Part shown: positions 32,601 through 42,760 of the stretch, piece after piece
Numbering within the stretch: position 1 is the stretch's first letter
Layout: every line of letters starts with the position of its first letter
Source: Guillardia theta CCMP2712
Lineage: Eukaryota; Cryptophyceae; Pyrenomonadales; Geminigeraceae
Assembly: GCF_000315625.1 (NCBI RefSeq)
Contig: NW_005434620.1
Coordinates: 371,883 to 423,002, forward strand
Direction of reading: 5' to 3'
DNA length: 51,120 nucleotides
Position numbers and translations under genes: made by a program
Notes under the pieces: model-generated
The model's database searches: none
Told to the model about the DNA's origin: nothing
Seen by the model: the letters and a program-made list of their open reading frames with translations, nothing else

Positions 32601-34209
32601 CTGGTCCAGCTTCTCCAGTGAGACGGGCTCCAATGAAAGCCGGAGCCTGGGGACTGCTCAGAGCGACTTGGAGAAGCAGAGATCAGACGGGGAGGAAGGA
32701 GCGGGTCTGCGAGGTCTGATGGCGGATCTCGGAGGGGGCCCGAACGGGCTGGATCAAGGAGCCGGAGGAAGAGGAGGAGCAGAGGGCCTGCGGGGCTTGG
32801 CAGCAGGCACCGGAGGAGATCAGAACGGGTCTGGTGACGAAAGGGGAATGGAGGAGGCAACGGCGGCAGCGGCGGCGGCGGCGGCGGCGGCGGCAGCAGC
32901 AGCAAGGAAGGCAGGGAAAGGAGGAGCAGGAGGCGGACAGGAAGGAGGAGGCATGCGGGGCTTGGGGGCAGGGACCGGAGGAGATCAGAACGGGCTGGAT
33001 CAAGGAGCCGGAGGAAGAGGAGGAGCAGGAGGAGCAGAAGGCATGCGGGGCTTGGCAGCAGGCACCGGAGGAGATCAGAACGGGTCTGGTGACGAAAGGG
33101 GAATGGAGGAGGCAACGGCGGCAGCGGCGGCGGCGGCGGCGGCGGCAGCAGCAGCAGCAGCAGCAAGGAAGGCAGGGAAAGGAGGAGCAGGAGGCGGACA
33201 GGAAGGAGGAGGCATGCGGGGCTTGGGGGCAGGGACCGGGGAGGATCAGAGCAGGTCGCAGTCAGGTCAAGAAAGTGGAGCCGGAGCGAGAGCAGGAGCA
33301 AGTGCCGGAGAAGGGAAGAGGAGGGTGGAGACAGCATTTGGCTCGGAGGTAGTGAGCGACAGGTCGTCTGGAGGGGTGCGGATCGTCGAGCTCAACCCTC
33401 ACACTCATCCTGCTCTGGATCAAGACGGAGAGAAGAGGTCAAGGGGGTTCAAGCTTGGAGCGTCGGGGCTGGAGAACGTTAGCTCTCCCGTCCCCGAGGC
33501 CACAAGGCTGATACCCTCCCCTCTCCCGCGTCCCTTCCCGCTCGATAGCCCGATCGTCACGCTTGCTACCAACGGGATGCTGACTTCCTCCTCGTCAACC
33601 TCCAGCCGGGGACATGAGATCGGAGTTGCCAGGGTGTTACAGACGACGGTAGCCCTGGAGTCCTCCCAGCTGCTCTTGGCTGCCACGAGCGTCGAGTCTC
33701 AGGGGACCGTCCAGTCAGCGTCTGAGAGACATAGAGGGAGCAACGTGAGCCAGGAATCCTTCGGCAGCGCCGACATCAACGAAAACTTGTCAAGCTCGAT
33801 GGAGATCTCGAAGCCGACGATGAAGAACCTTGAGATCGCAATGAAACGTCAGAAGTTGGCAAAGACCGTGCTGGTATCGAACAAGCAGAACATCAACTTG
33901 CAGACTGCCGGGCACGTGGGGGTTCAGATCACCAGGGACCCACCCTATGAGGTGCTTCAGGTGGACGACCTGGTGGACAAGAACTTCTTGAAGCAGAAGG
34001 AGGTCGGGTACTCGAACAAGCAGGTGCTGCCAGGAGACTTCCTCCTCGCCATCGACGGGGTGTCCGTGACGCACAAGAGGATCGACGAAGTACATGCGAT
34101 GCTCATGGGGATGATTTACACTCAAGTCGAGCTGAAGTTCCAGAGGCCCAAGACAGGGCAGACGTTCCCGGTGACTGCGCTAAGGCATCGCATCCATGAG
34201 TTCGGATGA
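17679..34209 (+). CDS. Giant single-pass surface protein (about 4,500 aa): Cys-rich, TSP3, Calx-beta-like/sushi modules, TM helix, PDZ tail
   Basis: The chosen ATG opens a signal peptide ([17 protein letters not shown]). The first exon ends at 18424. Small exons follow to 19750, then many short exons (to about 22,280), one long exon about 22,286-28,122 and further short exons to 30,870; the last long exon runs to TGA 34209. In order: an N-terminal domain; a [18 protein letters not shown] module (again at 23.66-23.9 kb); three CGDDCC-type Cys modules (a fourth at 23.03-23.16 kb); TSP3 array 1; six Calx-beta-like + sushi + Cys-rich units; TSP3 array 2; a TM helix ([17 protein letters not shown], about 30.98 kb); a cytoplasmic region of about 1,080 aa with Ala/Gly-rich duplications; and a C-terminal PDZ domain ([15 protein letters not shown]). 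TSP3 repeats bind calcium; sushi and Calx-beta-like folds occur in adhesins. The protein is likely a calcium-dependent surface adhesin or receptor with PDZ scaffolding. The single-gene model rests on frame continuity; exact joins in the TSP3 regions are partly inferred. Confidence 0.75.
19270..19742 (+). repeat. Three tandem Cys-rich modules (Cys-Gly-Cys-Ile-Pro ... CGDDCC)
   Basis: Three consecutive units of about 45-50 residues share CxxxxxCxWQTACxCIP, then [10 protein letters not shown] fourth, diverged copy ([19 protein letters not shown]) is at about 23,030-23,160. I do not recognise a named family. The regular ten-Cys pattern suggests small disulfide domains. Confidence 0.75.
19984..22350 (+). 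repeat. Thrombospondin type 3 array 1, split by many introns
   Basis: Repeated DxDxDGIPNxLDxDSDxD units (for example [37 protein letters not shown]). Introns cut the array repeatedly after the first base of the Gly codon in DSDG (donors near 20,401, 20,782, 20,921, 21,223, 21,563, 21,814 and 22,099). TSP3 motifs chelate calcium through the Asp side chains. Confidence 0.8.
23220..28785 (+). repeat. Six-fold modular array: Calx-beta-like domain, sushi domain, Cys-rich (TNFR/EGF-like) region
   Basis: A unit of about 0.9 kb recurs. It has a beta-sandwich segment with the signature SNWN...AVDD.IxQGxHS ... DNDC, a sushi-like CxxxxGx...C block ending PPSC or PNC, and a Cys-rich part (CPxGxYRxxC ... 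CVPCT). Sushi-like blocks lie near 23.95, 24.85, 25.60, 26.55, 27.49 and 28.34 kb. Units 1-5 sit in one intronless stretch; an intron (about 28,123-28,175) cuts the last Calx-like domain and another (about 28,328-28,380) the last sushi domain. Confidence 0.75.
28790..30870 (+). repeat. Thrombospondin type 3 array 2
   Basis: More than twenty DxDxDG motifs ([47 protein letters not shown]). Introns again mostly follow DSD/DSN positions (28,987, 29,122, 30,367). It lies directly before the membrane-proximal segment. Confidence 0.8.
32737..33250 (+). repeat. 255-bp in-frame duplication with poly-Ala tracts (cytoplasmic tail)
   Basis: Two copies (period 255 bp, for example CAGAACGGGTCTGG at 32,821 and 33,076) encode [14 protein letters not shown]-type sequence with 15-17 Ala, then [29 protein letters not shown] repeats carry the Ala run. 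Probably a disordered linker; length may vary between strains. Confidence 0.85.
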
Positions 34210-34655
34210 TGTGAAAGGGAGCCAGCGGGGGAGGACAGGAGGAGTTTTGCTGGGATTTTGTGATTCGTGTCAGTAATGGTCTGAAGTGATGTGGAGCGTT
34301 GAAAGTGTGTTCTGGACATGTTTTTGAAGTTCAAATAAACTTAATTTGTGTGTGATACATGTAGCAACCCTAGGCACACCGCTCCTCCTCGTCTTCTCAG
34401 CGCTTGCCTTCTCCCTTGCCCCGCCCCCTCCCGTGTCCTCTCCCTCCCTCCTCTCCTCTCCTCAGCTCCCCTTTTCCATTCTCCATCCCTCCCTCCTACC
34501 CTCGTCTTCTTCCTGCTGCTATCCTGCTCACTGTCTCTCCATCCCTCGCACTGCCATCCTTGCCCCATCCTCCCCTCACTTCTTCCTAGCCGCTGTTGAC
34601 GCATATCCCGCCCCCCCTGTACTTCGCTTCTGATAGACTGCTGTCGCTGGTCGTG
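34210..34655. other. Spacer between converging genes
   Basis: 3' flank of the giant gene, with the AATAAA noted, then a CT-rich stretch (34,380-34,600). No supported exon. Confidence 0.55.
34334..34339 (+). terminator. Candidate polyadenylation signal AATAAA of the giant gene
   Basis: AATAAA sits 125 nt after the stop codon in an otherwise GC-rich flank, followed by a T/GT-rich stretch. It is the only canonical hexamer noticed at a gene 3' end here; use of this signal in the organism is assumed. Confidence 0.4.
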
Positions 34656-37600
34656 TCAGTTGCCTGCAGTCAAGGCCGTCAGCCTCCTCGCCTCGTATCC
34701 TCCTGATCGACCTGTTCGATCGCGGTGGAGCCGTCGATGACGTCGGCCGAGATCGGAAGGGAGAAGCTTGTTTGGCAGCCTGCGGCTTAAAGACAGTGAG
34801 GAGAAAGGAGGGCAGAGGGGTGCAGGGAGGGAGGAGCAGGAGCAGGAGCGCAGGGGATTTCTAGTGATTTTAGGGAAGGGGAGGAAGGTAGAGGAAGTTT
34901 TACAGCATTCCCGGACGAAGAAGCAGCTTGACTGATAACTGTGCGCGCTTGAGAAGCAGGAGCGTCGTCGGAGAGAAGAGAGATTGCTGCATGAGTAGCT
35001 TGCGATCAGCATAGCTAATGACGCACAGGAAGAATGTTCTGGCAGTGAAGCGATCGCCCTCTCGTTCTTACTCCTCCCTCCCTCCCTCCCTCCCTCCCTC
35101 CATCCATCCATCCATCCATCCATCCATCCACTCCATCCATCCATCCATCCCTCACCTGCTAACCGTCGGGCGTCTTCCTCGCGCCACATCTCCTGCTTCC
35201 ACTGGTTCTGGTCTGCTGAACCAGCTGGCCTGCTACCCGACATGTTCCTGCCCTCGCTTCTCTTCGTCACCTTCCGCTTCCTCTGTATCCCCTGGTGCGC
35301 GTTGTTGACTCGCATACGCTGCACGCGTTGACGAGCGATGTCCCTCTCCCCGTCGGAAGCAGAGTCTTCGTACTCTGACAGCAAGTCAGCCACGTGGGAT
35401 GGCTAGATCGCAGGTGCCTGAAAGCGCTTCGTCCTCCTGGATATCTTCCTCCCCGCCATCCTTGAATGCTGTCAGGGCCCATCGCACAGAGCACAGCAGG
35501 GGCAGCAGTAAACCTCGTCATCGCTGGAGAAGACCAAGTTCTCCTTGTTTGCATCCTCAAACGGAACGCAAACGAGTGCCTTGTAACAGACAGTCAGACC
35601 CCGGGCAACCGTGAAAGCTGCTTCACGTGTCGCTTCATCAGCTGCGTCAGCGTACTCGCATCCTCGGCATTCTCCTCGTCGATCACGTGAGACTTGGCGC
35701 AGCATCCCCTGCCATGCTACCTCACTGCTACCTCCCTCCTCCCTCCTCCCTCCTCCCTCCTCCCTCCTCGCTGTGACAACCCGACGCCCTACCTCCTCGT
35801 CTTGGTGAAGTTGGAGGTGTCAAACCGTATCGCCGGGGTGTTGCAGCAGGGGTACATCCCCATGTTCTGCCCGGGACGGAACAGCGGCTGTTGAGGGCAG
35901 AAAGCTGATTGCAAGTCACCAGGATGGAAAGGCTGCGCAAGATGAGCTACCGCAATGCTCCAGCTCAGATGCCGTGAAGTAGTTGCCACAAACTTTGCAG
36001 CGCATCGTTGCAATCATACCCCAAATCTTCAACCTCACAGTCAGGGTTTCAGAACAAGGCTCCAAATCGCAGCCACCTTCCAATAAATTTCCCTCCAGCT
36101 CAACTTCCTTGCCCTCAGCGACAGCAAGTACTTGTTGACATCCCTGCTCAGTTCAAGTCACCCAGGCACCCGCCACTTGCTGTCCTCACCAGTTAGGAAC
36201 CGGGGCGTGTTCGGCAATCACGCTGCCGTTGAAGTCTATGAAGATCTTGGCCTTGGAGCAGGCCATCTTGCTCCTGTTCTTGAGTGCAAACAACTTGCCG
36301 CAAAACGCGCATCGGCTTATCATGTTGTCATCCTGAATGTTTCATCAGACCTTGTCAAGAGCTTCCATCCCAAGTGAGCACTCACAGATTGAAACAGCGC
36401 TTCTATCTTCTTCATGTACAGTCTACTCAACAACTTGTCCCTCCTGTCATTCAGGTCTTCCAGTTCCTCGGGCGTGAGATAGGCGCTGAGCTGCGAGGCA
36501 GATCAGACCCTCGCATCCTAGTCGAGAGGGAGCGATATACCTTGGTCAGGAGCTCCTGATTCAGACAATTGAGGTCGATCGGCATTTTCAAGATCTCATT
36601 TGCGTTTCGGCATACGAATTGCAAGCACAGCTCAACCTGTTCGAGTTGAGATCAGCAGCAGGTCAGGTATCATCAGTCAAAGAATCACCAATTTCTGCAT
36701 TTTCAAGAATTGAGAAGAGATCAGAATGCTGATGACGTTTGTCGCTGCCGAGCCGTCAGGAATCATATCATGGCAAAGGGAGGTCATACTGTCGAGAGGT
36801 GGAGGAGAGTTGGGCTCGTTCAGGTACTTAATGAGCCACTGAACAGGAGGACGTCAGTCAGAAAGCATCTAAATGCGCAATGAAGAAAAGATGGAAGAGG
36901 TCAAAAGAAACAGGGAATCCTTGGTGTAACATGAGAAAACAATTAACAAACTTTTGACCTGAAAGATTTGAATGTCACAGTGAACAGAAATGTCGATGTC
37001 GTCACTCGCTTCACTTCCATTCAGGTATGATCTGTGGAGATTCGTTCTTGTTAATTGTATGGCGATAGCCTATCATTGCGACTCTTACTGGAAGTATGCC
37101 ATCTCTGACAACAGAACATCCTTTCTGCAAGTGAAGTCTTTGTTTATACCCCTGACAACACATCAGGATAGTGAGATCCACATCCATTACGTCATAGTAT
37201 CATCGTTGAGCATTTCACCTGTTCTCATCGCACACGTGTATAACAATCAGTTCTTCACACTCAGCACCTGGGAAGGCATGTCACTCAACTTCCCGCCTGT
37301 CTCAGCCGGACACAAAGCGTACCCCGCACGTTCTTGTTCGCTGCATTGCCAGCAGTCCCTTGACCCTGCGAGCTGCTCTGATCTTGATTCTTGTCCGCTT
37401 CACGTGAAGCTGACGAGGACTGGCGACATCTTTGCGTCATGTGACATCGGCAAGCTAAAATTCTCACCTTTCCCTTGTCCTGAACCTTGGAAAACGCCAG
37501 CACCGGGGCATGACTCGAGGCAAGGGTCGCCCCTCTGAGCTAGAGGGATGTCAGCCTTCCCAACGGCTCGTAACGGAACCATCACTGACCTGGCCCACTG

Positions 37601-38241
37601 CACTCTGTCTCGTCGCAGAAATCCTCACAGCAGATGCCGAGGCTGGTCTGCGATTGACTGTCCCTCCGGCGATCGTAGTTCCAGTCGCTGAAGGGAGGGG
37701 AGGGGCGTTGTTTGCCTTCTCGCTGCGGTTGAAGGTCCTCCCTCCGTATCCTCCCCTAGAGCAGCTGTGAGAATCCTGGCAAACGATCCAACAAGTTCTC
37801 AAGCTCGCCTTCCTCCGAGCATGGAGATGGTGAGCTTCGCACCGGTGAGCCCATCGCCTGTAAAGAGCGAGGCATCAGTTAGCCATGCTAAGGATGATGA
37901 TGAGGATGATGATGATTCTGGCATTGATACCTTGAACCTGCCCTTTATAACCTCCATACAGCTTGTACCTGACACGATCTCAGATTCGTCTCACATTCAC
38001 AGCGCAAGCATCTCACTCCAGTCCTGGCCGATCTTTGATCTCGAACCATCGCTGTTGAAGTATCTTTGCAGAATACCCGGGAAAGGTTGTTCTTGCAAGC
38101 TCCTCCCACCTGAGATACAGTCAGACGCACTGGAAATTCATCTCGATCACTTTGCCATTTTGACTTCTTCAGGTGGATAGAGGCTCCTCGTTCACAGGCT
38201 GATCGCAACTCCTCATCTTGTTCAAGCGACCAAGCTTCCAT
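34656..38241 (-). CDS. SANT + BTB + zinc-ribbon protein, SANBR (KIAA1841) family homologue
   Basis: Minus-strand exons begin 38241-38165 and 38109-38017, giving a SANT domain (SLEQDEELRSACERG ... WEELARTTFPGYSAKILQQ, RWFEIK). Further exons encode ELENLLDRLPG (about 37.8 kb), KDFTCRKDVLLSEMAYF (about 37.15 kb), DIDISVHCDIQIFQ (about 37.0 kb), WLIKYLNEPN ... NVISILISSQFLKM (36.84-36.69 kb, BTB), NEILKMPIDLNCLNQELL, LTPEELEDLNDRRDKLLSRL, RCAFCGKLF (36.3 kb), LSWREIYWKV, MRCKVCGNYFTASELEHC, GMYPCCNTPAIRFDTSNF (35.85 kb) and a charged C-terminus (LLSEYEDSASDGERDIARQR, QMWREED-like). This order matches animal SANBR (SANT, BTB, then Cys-rich region), a nuclear regulator of class-switch recombination in mammals. 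The role outside animals is unknown. Exon ends in the middle and the final stop are approximate. Confidence 0.72.
35080..35152 (+). repeat. CCCT/CATC tetranucleotide microsatellite in a SANBR-like intron
   Basis: CCTC followed by about twelve CATC units. On the minus strand it follows the donor after the exon ending ...EEDARRLAG, so it is intronic. Confidence 0.85.
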
Positions 38242-39115
38242 CGTTCAGCTCTGCTGTTCGGCTGCCTCAGCGCATCTACAACACCAATCAGCACAAGGAA
38301 ACTCTAGAGCACACCTATGTCTCAGTGATCTCGTCGTAGATGCTGTGCTCCTTGCAGCTTTTCCCTCCTGCCCATCCTTCCTGCCTGCTTCGTCCTTCCC
38401 TTCACCATCACGCTCTCTTTCCTTCCTATTTCCTTCTGTCCCTGACCCCCTGAAATCTGACCCCTCACTCCTCTAATGCCTCCTTCTGGGGAGAGGAGGA
38501 TGGTGGAAAGGGTTGACGCCATAGCGACGTACGATGGGTCGGAACGAAGTAAGTCATGGCAGGAGGACTAGGGGAATGGAGGAGCAGAAGTGTGCGAGCA
38601 CCTGCCAATTCCTCCCTCGTTCTGTTCTTGATCATCGGGGGTTCAACACCTCATGCTCCCGCTTCCTCCCCTCTACCGTGCAAGTATTCCTTTGACCTGA
38701 CCTCTCCTTCCCAGATTACGTTCCTGCCATCCTTTGTTCCATATTCCATCCATTCACCTCTCTCCACCTCCTCTTCCTTGCCTCTGTATCGTTTCTCTCC
38801 CCCATCGCTCTCTCCCTCCATCTGTCTGTCTTTCCGTCCGTCTGGCCGTCTGTTCCTTCCTATGGCGTGTGTTCCCCCGCCATGTCGCTATGGATTCAGT
38901 TTGGAAAACAAGTAGGAATTTAGTTAAATCAGGGGAATGTTTCTAAATTAAGTCGATTTCTTCATGTTTTAGGTACTTTCATGTTACTATTCACTTATTT
39001 CTGCAGATTTTTAGCATATTTTATTCATATTTAGCTCAACTCTTCCCTATTTTAGAAACTATTTGGTTACACTCAAAAAAAAAGATTTCATGAGTCGAGA
39101 AGTTTGCCGGAGAAA
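38242..39115. other. Spacer between divergent genes; one possible orphan exon
   Basis: A short plus-strand reading from ATG 38,476 (MPPSGERRMVERVDAIATYD) ends at a good donor (GTAAGT, about 38,548), but I could not join it to a later exon. The rest is CT-rich (38,560-38,870), then AT-rich (38,890-39,080). Confidence 0.4.
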
Positions 39116-42100
39116 ATGGCGGGCCGCGCGGGCGGATATGGAGGAGAGCGGGTGAATGGTGAGATGGCGAAAGATCAGGATACGGACTTGACGATGGTAG
39201 ATGATGCTGGAGAGGCTGAGAGGTGGAGAGCTGAATGGCTGTATGAGATGACGAAGGTGGCTGGGGAATAGATTTGCGCACAAGGAACAATGGATTTTGA
39301 GAATGAGAAGTGTGAGAAGGTAGTTCGACAATTAGTGCTGCAATTCTTTGTGATAATATCAAAGAAATGTAGCAACTCTGTTTGCTTCAGAAAATCCGAC
39401 GATGGTGCGAAATTGCGATGCTTACAACTCGGTCTCGCTGTTGTGTCATCGGTGAATGTAAAGCTATCCAGATTCGAATTTGATGAAATGGTCTTGAGAG
39501 GAGTCCTTTCAAAATATCTCAAATCGTTGCTTGATTCTCACCTGGAATTCATCTTTGCCTCTTGGCGCTCGTGGTTCATTCAGAGAAAATCGTTTGAGCA
39601 ACGTTGTATCCACGCCACAAATCAATCAAAGCATCGGTTGAAAAGAAAGTACATTTCTGGATGGCAAGAAGGAATCAAGAATCACGAATTATTATTGCTG
39701 CAGGAAAACTACAGCTCCATTATATCGAATTTAAGGGAGTTCGATAGTATGATACATGATGCTGAGACCAGTCTTCAACAAGTTCAAATGAATGTTGTTG
39801 CCCTTCAAAATATGTTAGTTCACAAGCAAAATGCAAACTTTCTAACAATATTCCTGGCGGTGATTCAACGTATTTTCCTCGAATTTCGGTCGGAATTGTT
39901 TTCTGTCAAGCTGCACTACACGAGTTGGGTTCTTGTTCATACAAACAACAGGGTTGCTAGGGCAAACTCATCCATCTCCACAAACCTCTGGAGGAAACGG
40001 CTCAAGAAGACAGCAATAGCACGGTGGAGTAGCTACTCTCGAAGTAAACAGAGCAAAATAGCGGCAACAGAGAATTACAACAAGAGAAAATTACAAATCA
40101 TCCTTTTTCATTGGAAACAAAGATGTTCAGATTCGAAAGATAACAGAGATCAGAAATTACGAGTCAAGAACAAGGTTACAAAGCAAAGACACTTGCAAAC
40201 GATACGTCAATGGTGGGTCCTCGTAAATCATAGGAATCATGCGAAAAGGATCGGGAAAGTCGTGGCGGTACGGCGGAGGAGGGATCAAGGGTATGCAGCG
40301 CTTGCTGCGTGGGCGGCGGGCACGAGGGAGCGGCGGCAGGGCGAGCGGGCAGCCGCGAGGGCGAGACAGAAGGGAGAGGCAGGCCTGCAGAGGAGGGCGC
40401 TAGAGGGCTGGTACGAGGCAGCAAGCGCAACAGATGGGGACCGGCTAGTCCAGACAGGGAGGAGGCGACGGAGGCTGAGGACTCTGCGGGAGGGGCTGGG
40501 AAGATGGGCGAGGGCGGCGGGAGACGGGCAGAGGACACGAGCGGTCTTGGCACGAGCCGGGAGGCAGCGGGGACGTCGGGAGGTATGGGAGGTACTCAGA
40601 GGCTGGAGAGGCTTGGCGAGACACGGGAAGCAGGTAGGAAGGATAGGAGGAGTCGTGGCGGTACGGCGGAGGAGGGATCAAGGGTATGCAGCGCTTGCGG
40701 CGTGGGCGGCAGGCACGAGGGAGCGGCGGCAGGGCGAGCGGGCAGCCGCGAGGGCGAGACAGAAGGGAGAGGCAGGCCTGCAGAGGAGGGCGCTAGAGGG
40801 CTGGTACGAGGCAGCAAGCGCAACAGATGGGGACCGGCTAGTCCAGACAGGGAGGAGGCGACGGAGGCTGAGGACTCTGCGGGAGGGGCTGGGAAGATGG
40901 GCGAGGGCGGCAGGAGACGGGCAGAGGACACGAGCGGTCTTGGCACGAGCCGGGAGGCAGCGGGGACGTCGGGAGGTATGGGAGGTACTCAGAGGCTGGA
41001 GAGGCTTGGCGAGACACGGGAAGCAGGTAGGAAGGATAGGAGGAGTCGTGGCGGTACGGCGGAGGAGGGATCAAGGGTATGCAGCGCTTGCGGCGTGGGC
41101 GGCGGGCACGAGGGAGCGGCGGCAGGGCGAGCGGGCAGCCGCGAGGGCGAGACAGAAGGGAGAGGCAGGCCTGCAGAGGAGGGCGCTAGAGGGCTGGTAC
41201 GAGGCAGCAAGCGCAACAGATGGGGACCGGCTAGTCCAGACAGGGAGGAGGCGACGGAGGCTGAGGACTCTGCGGGAGGGGCTGGGAAGATGGGCGAGGG
41301 CGGCAGGAGACGGGCAGAGGACACGAGCGGTCTTGGCACGAGCCGGGAGGCAGCGGGGACGTCGGGAGGTATGGGAGGTACTCAGAGGCTGGAGAGGCTT
41401 GGCGAGACACGGGAAGCAGGTAGGAAGGATAGGAGGAGTCGTGGCGGTACGGCGGAGGAGGGATCAAGGGTATGCAGCGCTTGCGGCGTGGGCGGCGGGC
41501 ACGAGGGAGCGGCGGCAGGGCGAGCGGGCAGCCGCGAGGGCGAGACAGAAGGGAGAGGCAGGCCTGCAGAGGAGGGCGCTAGAGGGCTGGTACGAGGCAG
41601 CAAGCGCAACAGATGGGGACCGGCTAGTCCAGACAGGGAGGAGGCGACGGAGGCTGAGGACTCTGCGGGAGGGGCTGGGAAGATGGGCGAGGGCGGCAGG
41701 ATACGGGCAGAGGACACGAGCGGTCTTGGCACGAGCCGGGAGGCAGCGGGGACGTCGGGAGGTATGGGAGGTACTCAGAGGCTGGAGAGGCTTGGCGAGA
41801 CACGGGAAGCAGGTAGGAAGGATAGGAGGAGTCGTGGCGGTACGGCGGAGGAGGGATCAAGGGTATGCAGCGCTTGCGGCGTGGGCGGCAGGCACGAGGG
41901 AGCGGCGGCAGGGCGAGCGGGCAGCCGCTGGGGCAATCAGGATTTGCAATCTTGGATTTCAGCTGCTTATTCGTGATTTGGTGTTGTTTTCGTTTTCTGG
42001 CTTCAGGGAGATGTGCTCTTTTGTCTCATCTCCTATGCTTCTTTGTCTTGTGTTTCTATATTTGTGGTCTGGAAGGGGGAGGTTGCGTCGCCAAGTTCAA

Positions 42101-42646
42101 TGCATGAAAGCTCATCACACGGTTCGCAACATTAAGTTGGTTTTCAGGAGTTGGTGCACCTACTCGACCAGGAATGCTGATTCAAAGGCCGTGGTTTTCC
42201 AGATCAGCCAACGGCAAAGGTTTTTGCTCTATCGCAAGTGCTTTATGTTCTGGCGCAGACAATTGTACTTGAACGTTCGTGCTTTGTACGTTCTTGCTGA
42301 GGCGCTCAAAATGAATGACAATGCAGCGGGGGCCATGCATGTTCTCAACCACATCACGTGGTTCCAGGTGCATGAAGGATCATGTCGTGAGTACATCCGC
42401 CTTTGCATGAAGGCGCGGGGGCATATATCAGAGCATCTGCAAGAGACCTGCTTGCTCCGAGACTCAGAGGCCTTAGACAGTGCTACGAGCCCCCTCAAGG
42501 CGGGGATAGACAGCCCTGTTGTCTCTGCCCGTCTTCTGCAACTAGTTCTCGACGCTAATCGCAACAGCGCATCAAGAGGAGTTAGTCAACAATCAATGTC
42601 GACTAGTGTCAAGTTAAATTTCAGCCTTGAAGAAGAGATGGCCTAG
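39116..42646 (+). CDS. Sfi1-like centrin-binding repeat protein (about 1,150 aa) with recent internal tandem duplication
   Basis: A long frame from ATG 39290 to TAG 42646. An upstream ATG at 39116 (MAGRAGGYGGERVNG ... WRAEWLYEMTK) joins it in frame through a candidate 46-nt intron and seems the better start. The protein is Trp/Arg-rich with Sfi1-type spacing: FASWRSWFIQRKSF, YISGWQEGI, ILFHWKQRC, IRQWWVLV, LAAWAAGTRERRQGERAAA, ALEGWYEAA, GLGRWARAAG, VLRGWRGLARHGKQ, FRSWCTYSTR, CFMFWRRQ. Sfi1 proteins are long helices that bind centrin at basal bodies or spindle poles. Codons 325-880 are near-identical 131-aa repeats. After the repeats a hydrophobic stretch (about 41,965-42,075) looks like a retained intron, so the join near 42.08 kb is uncertain. 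Confidence 0.7.
40261..41928 (+). repeat. 393-bp tandem repeat, four full copies plus a partial fifth
   Basis: The start CGTGGCGGTACGG recurs at 40,261, 40,654, 41,047, 41,440 and 41,833, exactly 393 bp (131 codons) apart. Only a few single-base differences separate copies (for example GGCGGGAGAC versus GGCAGGAGAC, and GATACGG in copy 4). The fifth breaks off after GGCAGCCGC. The high GC keeps several other frames open on both strands. Confidence 0.95.
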
Positions 42647-42760
42647 AATTCCAAACCTGTCAGCAAACAACATTTCCATCTTTTTATTTTGCCAGTTACT
42701 GCAACGTGTCAGGATACCGGAGAAAGTTGACCTTCACAATCGTCCTTGAAACGCAATACG

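Noticed and set aside
32477-33337. 286-codon Leu/Pro-rich minus frame
   Set aside because: Complement of the Ala/Gly-rich coding repeat; compositional artefact.
17679-34209. Bacterial contamination or operon, suggested by TSP3 and Calx-beta-like domains
   Set aside because: Spliceosomal introns interrupt the domains, and the gene has a eukaryote-style TM plus PDZ tail.
40261-41928. CRISPR-like repeat array
   Set aside because: Repeat units are contiguous coding sequence of 393 bp with no spacers.
40309-41976. 555-codon alternative plus frame, and repeated minus frames, in the 393-bp array
   Set aside because: The GC-rich 393-bp period (a multiple of three) keeps several frames open. Only the Trp/Arg-rich frame continues on both sides and matches Sfi1 spacing.
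41965-42075. Possible transmembrane segments in the Sfi1-like protein
   Set aside because: The hydrophobic stretch is T-rich, follows the break of the repeat and looks like an unspliced intron rather than a membrane domain.
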